Source: JANRLJ01 sp034437895 (GTDB lineage Bacteria > Chloroflexota > Anaerolineae > Aggregatilineales > Phototrophicaceae). From it: a stretch of 8,362 nt of DNA. A program made the translations under genes and the position numbers. This document shows positions 1-5,326 of this stretch, piece by piece (the stretch's first letter is position 1; the number at the start of each line of letters is the position of its first letter). The notes below the pieces were generated by a model, which searched no databases, was not told the origin of the DNA, and saw only the letters and a list, made by a program, of their open reading frames with translations. The stretch is taken from assembly GCA_034437895.1 (NCBI GenBank), contig DAOTTO010000085.1, forward strand, positions 1-8,362. The letters are read 5' to 3'.

Positions 1-279
1 AAATTCTTTGCTATTGTAGAAATACGAATACAGGTATCGGTCAGATGAGTTTTGAGGTGTAAAAATTTGGTTACAAGTTGATTCAGCCTTGGATGTACAT
101 CAAGCGAAACGGCATTAAGATAGGAAAGTTGGATAAGGTAGCGTAAAACGAGGTGCTAAAAATGATTAGTGTCTATCTGCGTGTAAAACAATGGTTGGAA
201 GAAAATCAATTAAAATTAGGTGAATTTTGCCGAACACCTTACAACAACACGATATCAACAAACATACCTGTATCTCAAT
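1..279. other. AT-rich segment without a convincing gene
   Basis: By hand count about 96 of the first 270 bases are G or C (36%), while the adjoining 60 bases of the threonylcarbamoyladenylate synthase gene are about 67%. All six frames are broken or lack starts. Plus frame 3 is open except for stops at 60-62 and 144-146. One minus-strand frame is open from about base 155 off the left edge but has no ATG, GTG or TTG start. The composition step sits at the 3' end of the flanking gene, which fits foreign or decayed DNA. I do not recognise any protein family in the translated pieces. Confidence 0.6.
28..273. repeat. 10-bp inverted repeat bounding the AT-rich segment
   Basis: ATACAGGTAT at 28-37 is matched by its exact complement ATACCTGTAT at 264-273, six bases from the stop codon of the minus-strand gene. 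The enclosed 226 bp are AT-rich. The arms could be ends of a small non-autonomous element. No flanking target duplication is visible, and a 10-bp match in this length could arise by chance, so the call is weak. Confidence 0.25.
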
Positions 280-296
280 TTAATCCACGCGGATGA
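162..296 (+). CDS. possible small ORF, 44 aa, unknown
   Basis: An ATG at 162 is preceded by GAGGTG at 150-155, a fair Shine-Dalgarno sequence with a 6-base gap. It opens a 44-codon frame starting MISVYLRVKQWLEENQ and ending at TGA 294-296, overlapping the 3' end of the convergent tsaC gene by 17 bp. The first half (VKQWLEENQLKLGEF) has the look of the first helices of a small helix-turn-helix protein, but the rest is low complexity and does not complete such a fold. The same frame continues upstream through two stops, so it may instead be the tail of a decayed gene. Confidence 0.22.
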   Translation: MISVYLRVKQWLEENQLKLGEFCRTPYNNTISTNIPVSQFNPRG

Positions 297-1365
297 CTTT
301 GCCTTCTGCCGCCCGTAAGAGCCGATCCCACAAGGCCGCGCCGAGACCATCCTGCCCAAAGCCGTGTACCAGAATCACATCGACATCGCGCCCGTCCAGC
401 ATCCGCATCGACGCGAATAAGCTGTGACCAATCGCTTGCAGATCATCGCGGCTTCCGAGCAGCTTGACCTGCGCCTCTTTAGCGAAATAAAGATGTTCTT
501 CATCTGGCGCAAGCACACCGACTCGCTTACCCTGCGCGTTCAGCCGTTGGACACTTTTTTGCATCGTCGCCACAACAACGCTCATATCGCGCCCATCAAA
601 CAGCATTAACTCAGCGCGGGGCGAATAATGCTTAATCATCTGCCCTGGTGATACAGCCGCCACTTCCGACGTATCGGTTTTGCCACTTGCACCCATATAT
701 TTGGGCGCAAGCATCACATCTGGCACAAAAGCGCGGAGATGCTCCAGCAGCACCCCGCCGGGACGTAGCACAATCGGTCTTTCGCCAGTTAGGTCAATGA
801 CGGTTGATTCCAGCCCAATCGTCGTTTCGCCGCCGTCTAGCAGCAAATCAATCCGACCATCCAAATCTTCTAAAACATGGGTGGCGGTAGTCGCACTGGG
901 ACGGGTAAACGTATTCGCGCTCGGCGCGGCAATCGGAAGATTCGCCGCGATCAAAAGGGCTTGCGCGACGGGATGACTCGGCATCCGTATCGCAACTGTA
1001 TTCGTCCCGGTAGCGATATTGTCTGGAACACCCGGCGCACGTTTAAGCACCATCGTCAGCGCACCCGGCCAAAACACCGTCGCCAGCCGCCGCGCTATCG
1101 CCGGAATATCAATCGCCAACGAGTCAAGTTCTGATGGATGGTGAATGTGCGCGATAACCGGATCACTGGCGGGTCGCTGTTTAGCGCGATAAATCCCCTC
1201 AATCGCGTTGGAATCCAAGGCATTCGCCCCTAGTCCATAGACCGTCTCGGTAGGGAAGGCGACTAATCCCCCACCACGCAGCACCTCGGCAGCCTGCCGT
1301 ATCGCCGCGGCATCGGGGCGGGTGGGGTTCACTTTTATAACGCGGGTTTTCATGAGTTGAGTCAT
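280..1365 (-). CDS. tsaC: L-threonylcarbamoyladenylate synthase (Sua5/YrdC family)
   Basis: This cytoplasmic enzyme makes threonylcarbamoyl-AMP from threonine, bicarbonate and ATP, the first step of the t6A37 modification of tRNAs that read ANN codons. The 361-aa length is that of the two-domain Sua5 form, not the roughly 190-aa single-domain TsaC form. The YrdC domain covers about residues 15-205, with PTETVYGLG (38-46), AKQRP (61-65), PSAN (148-151), STVID (187-191) and LRPG (200-203). The linker carries SPGQMIKHYSPRA (239-251), the segment that in Sua5 proteins contacts the active site. The Sua5 domain follows (about 255-350). ATG 1365 is taken as the start; a second ATG at 1353 would remove four residues, and neither has a good Shine-Dalgarno. 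The gene is divergent from the unknown gene at 1621 and looks intact. Confidence 0.95.
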   Translation of the reverse strand: MTQLMKTRVIKVNPTRPDAAAIRQAAEVLRGGGLVAFPTETVYGLGANALDSNAIEGIYRAKQRPASDPVIAHIHHPSELDSLAIDIPAIARRLATVFWPGALTMVLKRAPGVPDNIATGTNTVAIRMPSHPVAQALLIAANLPIAAPSANTFTRPSATTATHVLEDLDGRIDLLLDGGETTIGLESTVIDLTGERPIVLRPGGVLLEHLRAFVPDVMLAPKYMGASGKTDTSEVAAVSPGQMIKHYSPRAELMLFDGRDMSVVVATMQKSVQRLNAQGKRVGVLAPDEEHLYFAKEAQVKLLGSRDDLQAIGHSLFASMRMLDGRDVDVILVHGFGQDGLGAALWDRLLRAAEGKVIRVD

Positions 1366-1551
1366 TGGGTGAATTGACCTAATTTGTTTTGTGGTTCGGA
1401 ATGATTTTATCGTCTACCCCCTGACCTGAACAGCGCCACTCTAGCCAAAGCAAGATCGGATGTCCCGGCACATTTCACTGACAATTGAAAGATTTTACAA
1501 AATTTTGCCTTTTCTAACCGTTCTCATACCGAATATAGTACATTACGATTA

Positions 1552-1581
1552 CAGACATTGTGCAACTTATCCCTCTATAAT
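1552..1581 (+). promoter_or_regulatory. candidate sigma-70-type promoter for the unknown gene
   Basis: A perfect TATAAT lies at 1576-1581, with CAGACA (four of six matches to TTGACA) at 1552-1557, an 18-bp spacer. Transcription would start near 1588 and leave a leader of about 33 nt before the ATG at 1621. The promoter lies inside the upstream extension of the open frame (which reaches a TTG at 1558), so it argues for the ATG at 1621. Confidence 0.45.
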
Positions 1582-1608
1582 GGGTGTTACCGACAAAAAT
1601 ATAAACTG

Positions 1609-1621
1609 TGTTGTAACAACA
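1609..1621. promoter_or_regulatory. 13-bp palindrome touching the start codon
   Basis: TGTTGT, a central A, then ACAACA form a perfect dyad whose last base is the A of the ATG at 1621. It occupies the place where a Shine-Dalgarno sequence would be, and none is visible there. It could be an operator half-site pair or a weak RNA hairpin masking the start. No regulator is identifiable in the window. Confidence 0.3.
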
Positions 1622-2958
1622 TGGGCATAAATACCCGTAAAATAGATAAAGCCAGAGTTCCCTTCCAACCCATATACCCGGATGTCTTGGGCGCGATTAC
1701 GGGCGGCCCACGCATCAACATGGATGCTCTGGAAGTCGCTGTCGGGATGTATCCCCGGCAGGCATTTTTGAATCAACCCGTTGAGGTCGTGCTGGCGCTG
1801 CAAAATATGGTCGATCAGCCGATCACGCTCAAGATCGCCGTGCGTGTGCCGACGACTGATCGTAAAGGCAATATCGTCGTCATTGATACGCCCAAAGGTC
1901 AGGTTTCCATCACGCTCAGGCCCGGTGAAGCGGGGGTTTTGCGTCTGCCCATAATTGCCAAGCCGCCCACACAGCCGGGTAAAGATTTTCCGGTGCGGGT
2001 GGCGATTCGTTATCGTGCGCCGCCCAACGCCCGCCAGATTCGGCCTCCCGGCGGCGGAATTCGCCCGTCTGTGTTGAGTGTCTCGCCGTTTAAGTTACAA
2101 GTGCTGCGTGAAGTAGAATATGCCGCCCATAAATGGAACGAATCAACCGATATTCTTACGGTCTACTTTGATGTGATGCCCAAACGTCTGGACATCAAAA
2201 CGGAAGAGCCAAAAGCCCGTTATGAAACGCTCTGGACGACTGACGAAATGGAACACGAAACACGTCAGGCCGTGCCATTTGTGCCTGCGGTCTTAGAACT
2301 GGCGACCAGCGCCCAATTCGGCAGCGTGTATCCCGCCCTTTATGAAGCGGTTGTAGAGCGTTTTGCCGCCCGTGATATGCCGCTGCATCCCGGCGAAGCA
2401 ATGGCGATAGCCAAGATGATGGCCTACACAGTGGATGTCGCTCCGCTGCGAGAGCCGGATGTGATTGTAGAAGAAACGCGCTGGTTCCGGGGATTATGCC
2501 AAGTGATCGGCGGCGATGAAGCGCTCTTAGAGTGTGACCGAAATGAAGTCATCAGCCACAATGTCTTTGAGGGTGTCTTGTACGAGGCAGTTTTGATGGC
2601 GTTCCCGATTTTGCAGCAGCGCGTCAAGGAAAATCTTGGCAATATGGAGGAACGCATCAGCTACGCCAACCGCATCATGACGTGGTTTAGCGGACATGGT
2701 GAAGGCGATTTAAGTTACATCTACCTGCCGCTGGTGCTGTGTGGGTTGGTCATGAGTCCGCATGTGCGCCATACCAACATGGAAAATCCTTGGGAATTGG
2801 CAGATGAGCTGGAACATGCCTATCACGGACGGCTGCGTTTGGCTTCTGGTACGACGGGCGTGGTCTTCGATATGCTGTATGATCTGCTGGAAGAGTATAA
2901 GCGCGGCCTGCGTTATCAGCGGATTGATCGCCCTGGCGGCGGTCATCGCTCACTTTAA
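1621..2958 (+). CDS. hypothetical protein, beta-sandwich plus helical domain, 445 aa
   Basis: I do not recognise this family. With the ATG at 1621 the product is 445 aa, with no signal peptide and no clear membrane helix, so probably cytoplasmic. Residues about 35-165 alternate hydrophobic and polar residues like an Ig-like beta-sandwich: LEVAVGMYPRQAFLNQPVEV, then LALQN (58-62), KIAVRVP, a long strand pair ending SITLRPGEAGVLRLP, and VRVAIRYRAP. A Pro/Gly/Arg-rich loop lies at about 134-150. A further strand region (160-190) leads into an all-alpha half (about 208-432) with acidic and aromatic helices (WTTDEMEHETRQ, YEAVVERFAARDM, WELADELEHAYHGRL, LYDLLEEYKRGL). The basic C-terminus ends GGGHRSL. 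The gene stands alone between a divergent tsaC and a convergent cluster, with its own promoter and a hairpin behind it. Beta-sandwich plus helix could mean a binding or scaffold protein, but that is inference. Confidence 0.85.
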   Translation: MGINTRKIDKARVPFQPIYPDVLGAITGGPRINMDALEVAVGMYPRQAFLNQPVEVVLALQNMVDQPITLKIAVRVPTTDRKGNIVVIDTPKGQVSITLRPGEAGVLRLPIIAKPPTQPGKDFPVRVAIRYRAPPNARQIRPPGGGIRPSVLSVSPFKLQVLREVEYAAHKWNESTDILTVYFDVMPKRLDIKTEEPKARYETLWTTDEMEHETRQAVPFVPAVLELATSAQFGSVYPALYEAVVERFAARDMPLHPGEAMAIAKMMAYTVDVAPLREPDVIVEETRWFRGLCQVIGGDEALLECDRNEVISHNVFEGVLYEAVLMAFPILQQRVKENLGNMEERISYANRIMTWFSGHGEGDLSYIYLPLVLCGLVMSPHVRHTNMENPWELADELEHAYHGRLRLASGTTGVVFDMLYDLLEEYKRGLRYQRIDRPGGGHRSL

Positions 2959-2972
2959 ATAATTAACCTATC

Positions 2973-2995
2973 GGGGCGACGTGTGCCGCCCCTTT
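2973..2995 (+). terminator. probable intrinsic terminator between convergent genes
   Basis: GGGGCGAC (2973-2980) pairs with GCCGCCCC (2985-2992) with one internal mismatch and a GTGT loop. A short TTT follows on the plus strand. It lies 15 bp after the stop of the unknown gene and 19 bp before the stop of the convergent proline-rich gene. The T-run is short, so it is a weak terminator for the plus-strand gene. Read from the minus strand there is no T-run. Confidence 0.5.
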
Positions 2996-3013
2996 AGATA
3001 AACCTCGAAACCC

Positions 3014-3799
3014 TTACAAATCCGCGAATCCGTCCCCATTGCCATCTAACAATCCGCCAAATAATTCATCGTCGCTGGCGTTTTCTTCCCGTTTACGATT
3101 TGTACGGGGGCGGCTCGGATTCGCCCGTTTTGGTAAATTCTGTGGGCGATTTCGCAAACTCGGCGCGGTGAATGGCCCCAGCAAATCCCCCGAATTGGAC
3201 TGCGTATTGTCTAAAGGCTGGGAATAACCGGACAACGTATCAGGTCGTGCGCCTTCTGTCGTGCGACCAAAATCGGACGGCGGTATAACAGATGGCACGT
3301 TACCGATGGGCGGCGGCGCAAAGGACTGCGAGGGAAAAGCCGGTGCAGTGGGAATGGTGGATGGCGGCATCGTCTTTTGGGGAATACCCGGCATGGGCGG
3401 CGGCGCACCGAATGCAGCATTAGGTGACGACGGCGCATTGTAAGGCGCAGGCGGCTGCCCCGGATAAGTCGGCGGCGCATTTTGCGCGGTGAAACCAGGC
3501 TGCTGATTTAACTTCTGCGCGACGGCGGAATCAAAATCAAGCGACTGCGCTTGTACGCGGAGACTCTCGGCAGAAACCTGCGCTCTTCGGCGCGGGACAT
3601 GATCAACTATGTCGTCTTCACGAGAACTTTCCCCACCACTACTCAGAAAACGCAGCGCCAGCGGTGCAAGACCGATGACACCCATCACTCCCGGTCTGCC
3701 TGCCAAGCGTAGGAAACTCACCATCAACAGTCCCAAAAGCGTCACACAAATCAACGCCCCGCCGCAAACCACAATCAATACTGTTTGAATATCACCCAT
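3014..3799 (-). CDS. proline-rich membrane-anchored protein, 261 aa
   Basis: No known family is recognised. Residues 6-30 form one strong membrane helix (VLIVVCGGALICVTLLGLL), and 37-52 a second, weaker hydrophobic stretch. Then come a charged segment with RRR (70-72), a Pro/Ala/Ser-rich disordered linker (about 102-180, with repeated APPP and PPPMP pieces), and a basic block (RNRPQ to NRKR, 216-237). The acidic tail (238-261) ends in DGNGDGFADL. D252, N254, D256, G257 and D260 match positions 1, 3, 5, 6 and 9 of an EF-hand or dockerin-type calcium loop, but the chain ends before position 12. The start is ATG 3799, preceded on the coding strand by AGGAAGGG (3805-3812). It is 45 bp behind the DUF5996 gene and probably on the same transcript. 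It could be a membrane-tethered adaptor or a secretion or division accessory; function unknown. Confidence 0.85.
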   Translation of the reverse strand: MGDIQTVLIVVCGGALICVTLLGLLMVSFLRLAGRPGVMGVIGLAPLALRFLSSGGESSREDDIVDHVPRRRAQVSAESLRVQAQSLDFDSAVAQKLNQQPGFTAQNAPPTYPGQPPAPYNAPSSPNAAFGAPPPMPGIPQKTMPPSTIPTAPAFPSQSFAPPPIGNVPSVIPPSDFGRTTEGARPDTLSGYSQPLDNTQSNSGDLLGPFTAPSLRNRPQNLPKRANPSRPRTNRKREENASDDELFGGLLDGNGDGFADL

Positions 3800-3830
3800 G
3801 TCTACCCTTCCTGAAGCACAATCTCATCTA

Positions 3831-3850
3831 CCTTAACGTTTAGGTTAAGG
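3831..3850. repeat. short hairpin at the DUF5996 stop codon
   Basis: CCTTAAC (3831-3837) and GTTAAGG (3844-3850) are exact complements around a 6-nt loop. The right arm contains the TAA stop of the DUF5996 gene. There is no T-run on either strand, so it is not a standard terminator. It could slow transcription or protect the message between the two genes. Confidence 0.4.
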
Positions 3851-4633
3851 CTGCATCTTGCTTGATAAGATTCGGTGGATTTGTTCTAAAAGTGATTCTA
3901 TCACAACTTCGGGCTGGTTTTCACGGGCGATGACATCATAATCCACAATCGCGCCCGTCCATCCCTCGCTATTCCAACGGGCAGGTTCGGGCAATCTGGC
4001 TTGGGTCAAATCGTCAGGGCGAGGCCACACATACGCATAAAGATACGGACGCGGAAAGCCCGCGCTGCCGGGTGAAAAGCCATAATTGCAGTGCGGCTGC
4101 GATTGTTCATCCAGGTTGTTGCCGGGGAACCACAGCGTGGATAAATCGAAGCCATGCGCCCAAATGACCGCTGGGGTCATAGTGCCGAGCAAACGCGCCC
4201 GAAAACGAGCGATAGACGAATACACAGCAAATAACGCCGTCGCGTAATCCGCCGCTAATTTGCGATCAATCTCAAACGGCTTATCAGTAAAACCACCTTT
4301 AACGACAAGCTGCGTCGTTTGGAACTGAACAGTTTTCATGCTGCTCACTAAAGCGACCAGCGCCCCTTGTTGATGATGCTTTTCGAGCGAAATCCGCAGC
4401 ACCTGACCGCTGGATTCACGGTAATTGAGGGTCGCATCCACGAAATCGACGGAAAATTCATTCCCGCCGGGAAGGACACCCGTAGAAACGCCGGTTGGGG
4501 TAACGAATAGGCTCAATTGCAAAGCATTGGGCTGGGGCTTGATGAAGGCTTTCCGAATCGCGCTGACGACCTGAGCAGCACGATGTAGGCTGTCGCGGGT
4601 AGTGTCCCAATCGTTCAATGATGGGAGGGGCAT
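3845..4633 (-). CDS. DUF5996 family protein, 262 aa
   Basis: The sequence follows the DUF5996 pattern through most of its length. The N-terminus is LPSLNDWDTTRDSLHRAAQ, then VSAIRKAF, then LSLFVTPTGVSTG (41-53). A central helix leads to WAHGFDLSTLWFPG (158-171), then NYGFSPGS (183-190), PRPYLYAYVWPRP (195-207), and ARW...WTGAIVDYD (218-233). The function of this family is not established. The H-G-F-D and W-F residues near 160-169 are the best guess for a functional site. The start is ATG 4633, because AAGGAG sits 8 bases upstream; a TTG further out at 4660 would add nine residues with no ribosome site. It lies between the peroxiredoxin (114-bp gap) and the proline-rich membrane protein (45-bp gap) in the same direction. 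Confidence 0.85.
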   Translation of the reverse strand: MPLPSLNDWDTTRDSLHRAAQVVSAIRKAFIKPQPNALQLSLFVTPTGVSTGVLPGGNEFSVDFVDATLNYRESSGQVLRISLEKHHQQGALVALVSSMKTVQFQTTQLVVKGGFTDKPFEIDRKLAADYATALFAVYSSIARFRARLLGTMTPAVIWAHGFDLSTLWFPGNNLDEQSQPHCNYGFSPGSAGFPRPYLYAYVWPRPDDLTQARLPEPARWNSEGWTGAIVDYDVIARENQPEVVIESLLEQIHRILSSKMQP

Positions 4634-4641
4634 GGGATCGA

Positions 4642-4647
4642 CTCCTT
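4642..4647 (-). promoter_or_regulatory. Shine-Dalgarno site fixing the DUF5996 start
   Basis: The minus strand reads AAGGAG here, inside AAAAAGGAGT, 8 bases before the ATG at 4633-4631. This supports the internal ATG over the upstream TTG at 4660. Confidence 0.75.
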
Positions 4648-4705
4648 TTTCTGTAGACAAGGCAAATGGGTCAACCTGTTGTTAAGGCATCTCCGAATAT
4701 TTTTC

Positions 4706-4734
4706 ATTATCGTCCCTTTACAATCAGGACGCAA
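4706..4734 (-). promoter_or_regulatory. weak candidate promoter before the DUF5996 gene
   Basis: On the minus strand, TTGCGT (4734-4729) and GATAAT (4711-4706) are separated by 17 bp. The -10 matches five of six consensus bases, the -35 only three. It would allow expression of the DUF5996 and proline-rich genes apart from the peroxiredoxin. No hairpin terminator is visible in the 114-bp gap, so read-through is equally possible. Confidence 0.25.
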
Positions 4735-4747
4735 ACGACTGCATCGT

Positions 4748-5203
4748 TTAGTTCAACGACTTGAGGGCTTGCTCTACGCTGTCCTTCGGGCTGATTTTGA
4801 TCTGCTCATCAATGACGACCCCGTTTTCATCAATCACCCAATGAGAGCGGATGACCCCGAAATATTTTTTTCCATACATCGACTTTTCACCCCATGCGCC
4901 CCACGCTTCTAAAATACTATGATCGACATCGCACAATAAATCGTAAGGCAGATTTTCTTTCTTTTTCCACTTGAGTTGATCTTTCGGTTCGTCTGGGCTG
5001 ATGCCGAGTACGACAGCATTAGACGATTCAACCTTCGGGAATTCATCGCGGAAGCCACAAGCCTGCGTCGTGCAGCCTTCTGTCCCCGCTTTGGGATACG
5101 CAAAGAGGATCACTTTTTTACCACGAAAATTACTGAGTTTAACCGGGCTGCCGTCTTGATTTAGCAGTTCAAAATCCGGCGCTTGTTCGCCAATGGCGGG
5201 CAT
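4748..5203 (-). CDS. bcp: BCP/PrxQ-type peroxiredoxin (thioredoxin-dependent peroxidase)
   Basis: This cytoplasmic thiol peroxidase reduces hydrogen peroxide and organic hydroperoxides and is recycled by thioredoxin. The 151-aa length is normal. The start MPAIGEQAPDFEL and the core YPKAGTEGCTTQACGFRDEF (36-55) identify the family. P37, T41 and C44 form the peroxidatic site; C49, five residues on, is the resolving cysteine of the two-Cys BCP type; R119 (in VIRSHWVID) is the conserved active-site arginine. The usual PKADTPGC loop has G40 and E42 in place of D and P, a mild variation. A third cysteine, C91, is present. ATG 5203 has AGGAG 7 bases upstream. It is divergent from the glycosyltransferase gene and heads a minus-strand cluster. 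Confidence 0.95.
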   Translation of the reverse strand: MPAIGEQAPDFELLNQDGSPVKLSNFRGKKVILFAYPKAGTEGCTTQACGFRDEFPKVESSNAVVLGISPDEPKDQLKWKKKENLPYDLLCDVDHSILEAWGAWGEKSMYGKKYFGVIRSHWVIDENGVVIDEQIKISPKDSVEQALKSLN

Positions 5204-5233
5204 AAGTTCACTCCTATAAAGTTGACTATCAAA

Positions 5234-5251
5234 CGAATCTTAAAGGATTCG
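5234..5251. promoter_or_regulatory. inverted repeat in the divergent promoter region
   Basis: CGAATC (5234-5239) and GATTCG (5246-5251) are exact complements around TTAAAG, 31 bp upstream of the peroxiredoxin start. A dyad here could be an operator for a redox regulator, but it does not match the PerR or OxyR consensus and may be chance. Confidence 0.25.
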
Positions 5252-5290
5252 GCGCAATGGTGCAAAGGGCGGCAGCAAACGCAAAGCGAA

Positions 5291-5319
5291 TTCTCATCCA
5301 GCGCGATTTGTGCTATCCT
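5291..5319 (+). promoter_or_regulatory. candidate extended -10 promoter giving a leaderless message
   Basis: TGCTATCCT (5311-5319) resembles an extended -10, with TTCTCA (four of six matches to TTGACA) at 5291-5296, a 17-bp spacer. Transcription would begin at about 5326-5327, at the proposed ATG. No Shine-Dalgarno sequence precedes that ATG, which fits a leaderless transcript. Confidence 0.4.
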
Positions 5320-5326
5320 TCCGCCG

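Noticed and set aside
424..1134. Plus-strand open frames opposite tsaC
   Set aside because: They are antisense to a clearly conserved gene and encode biased Arg/Ser-rich products.
5183..5326. Upstream extension of the glycosyltransferase frame to a TTG
   Set aside because: It overlaps the peroxiredoxin gene and its ribosome site, encodes a non-hydrophobic stretch unlike the family, and lies before the likely promoter.
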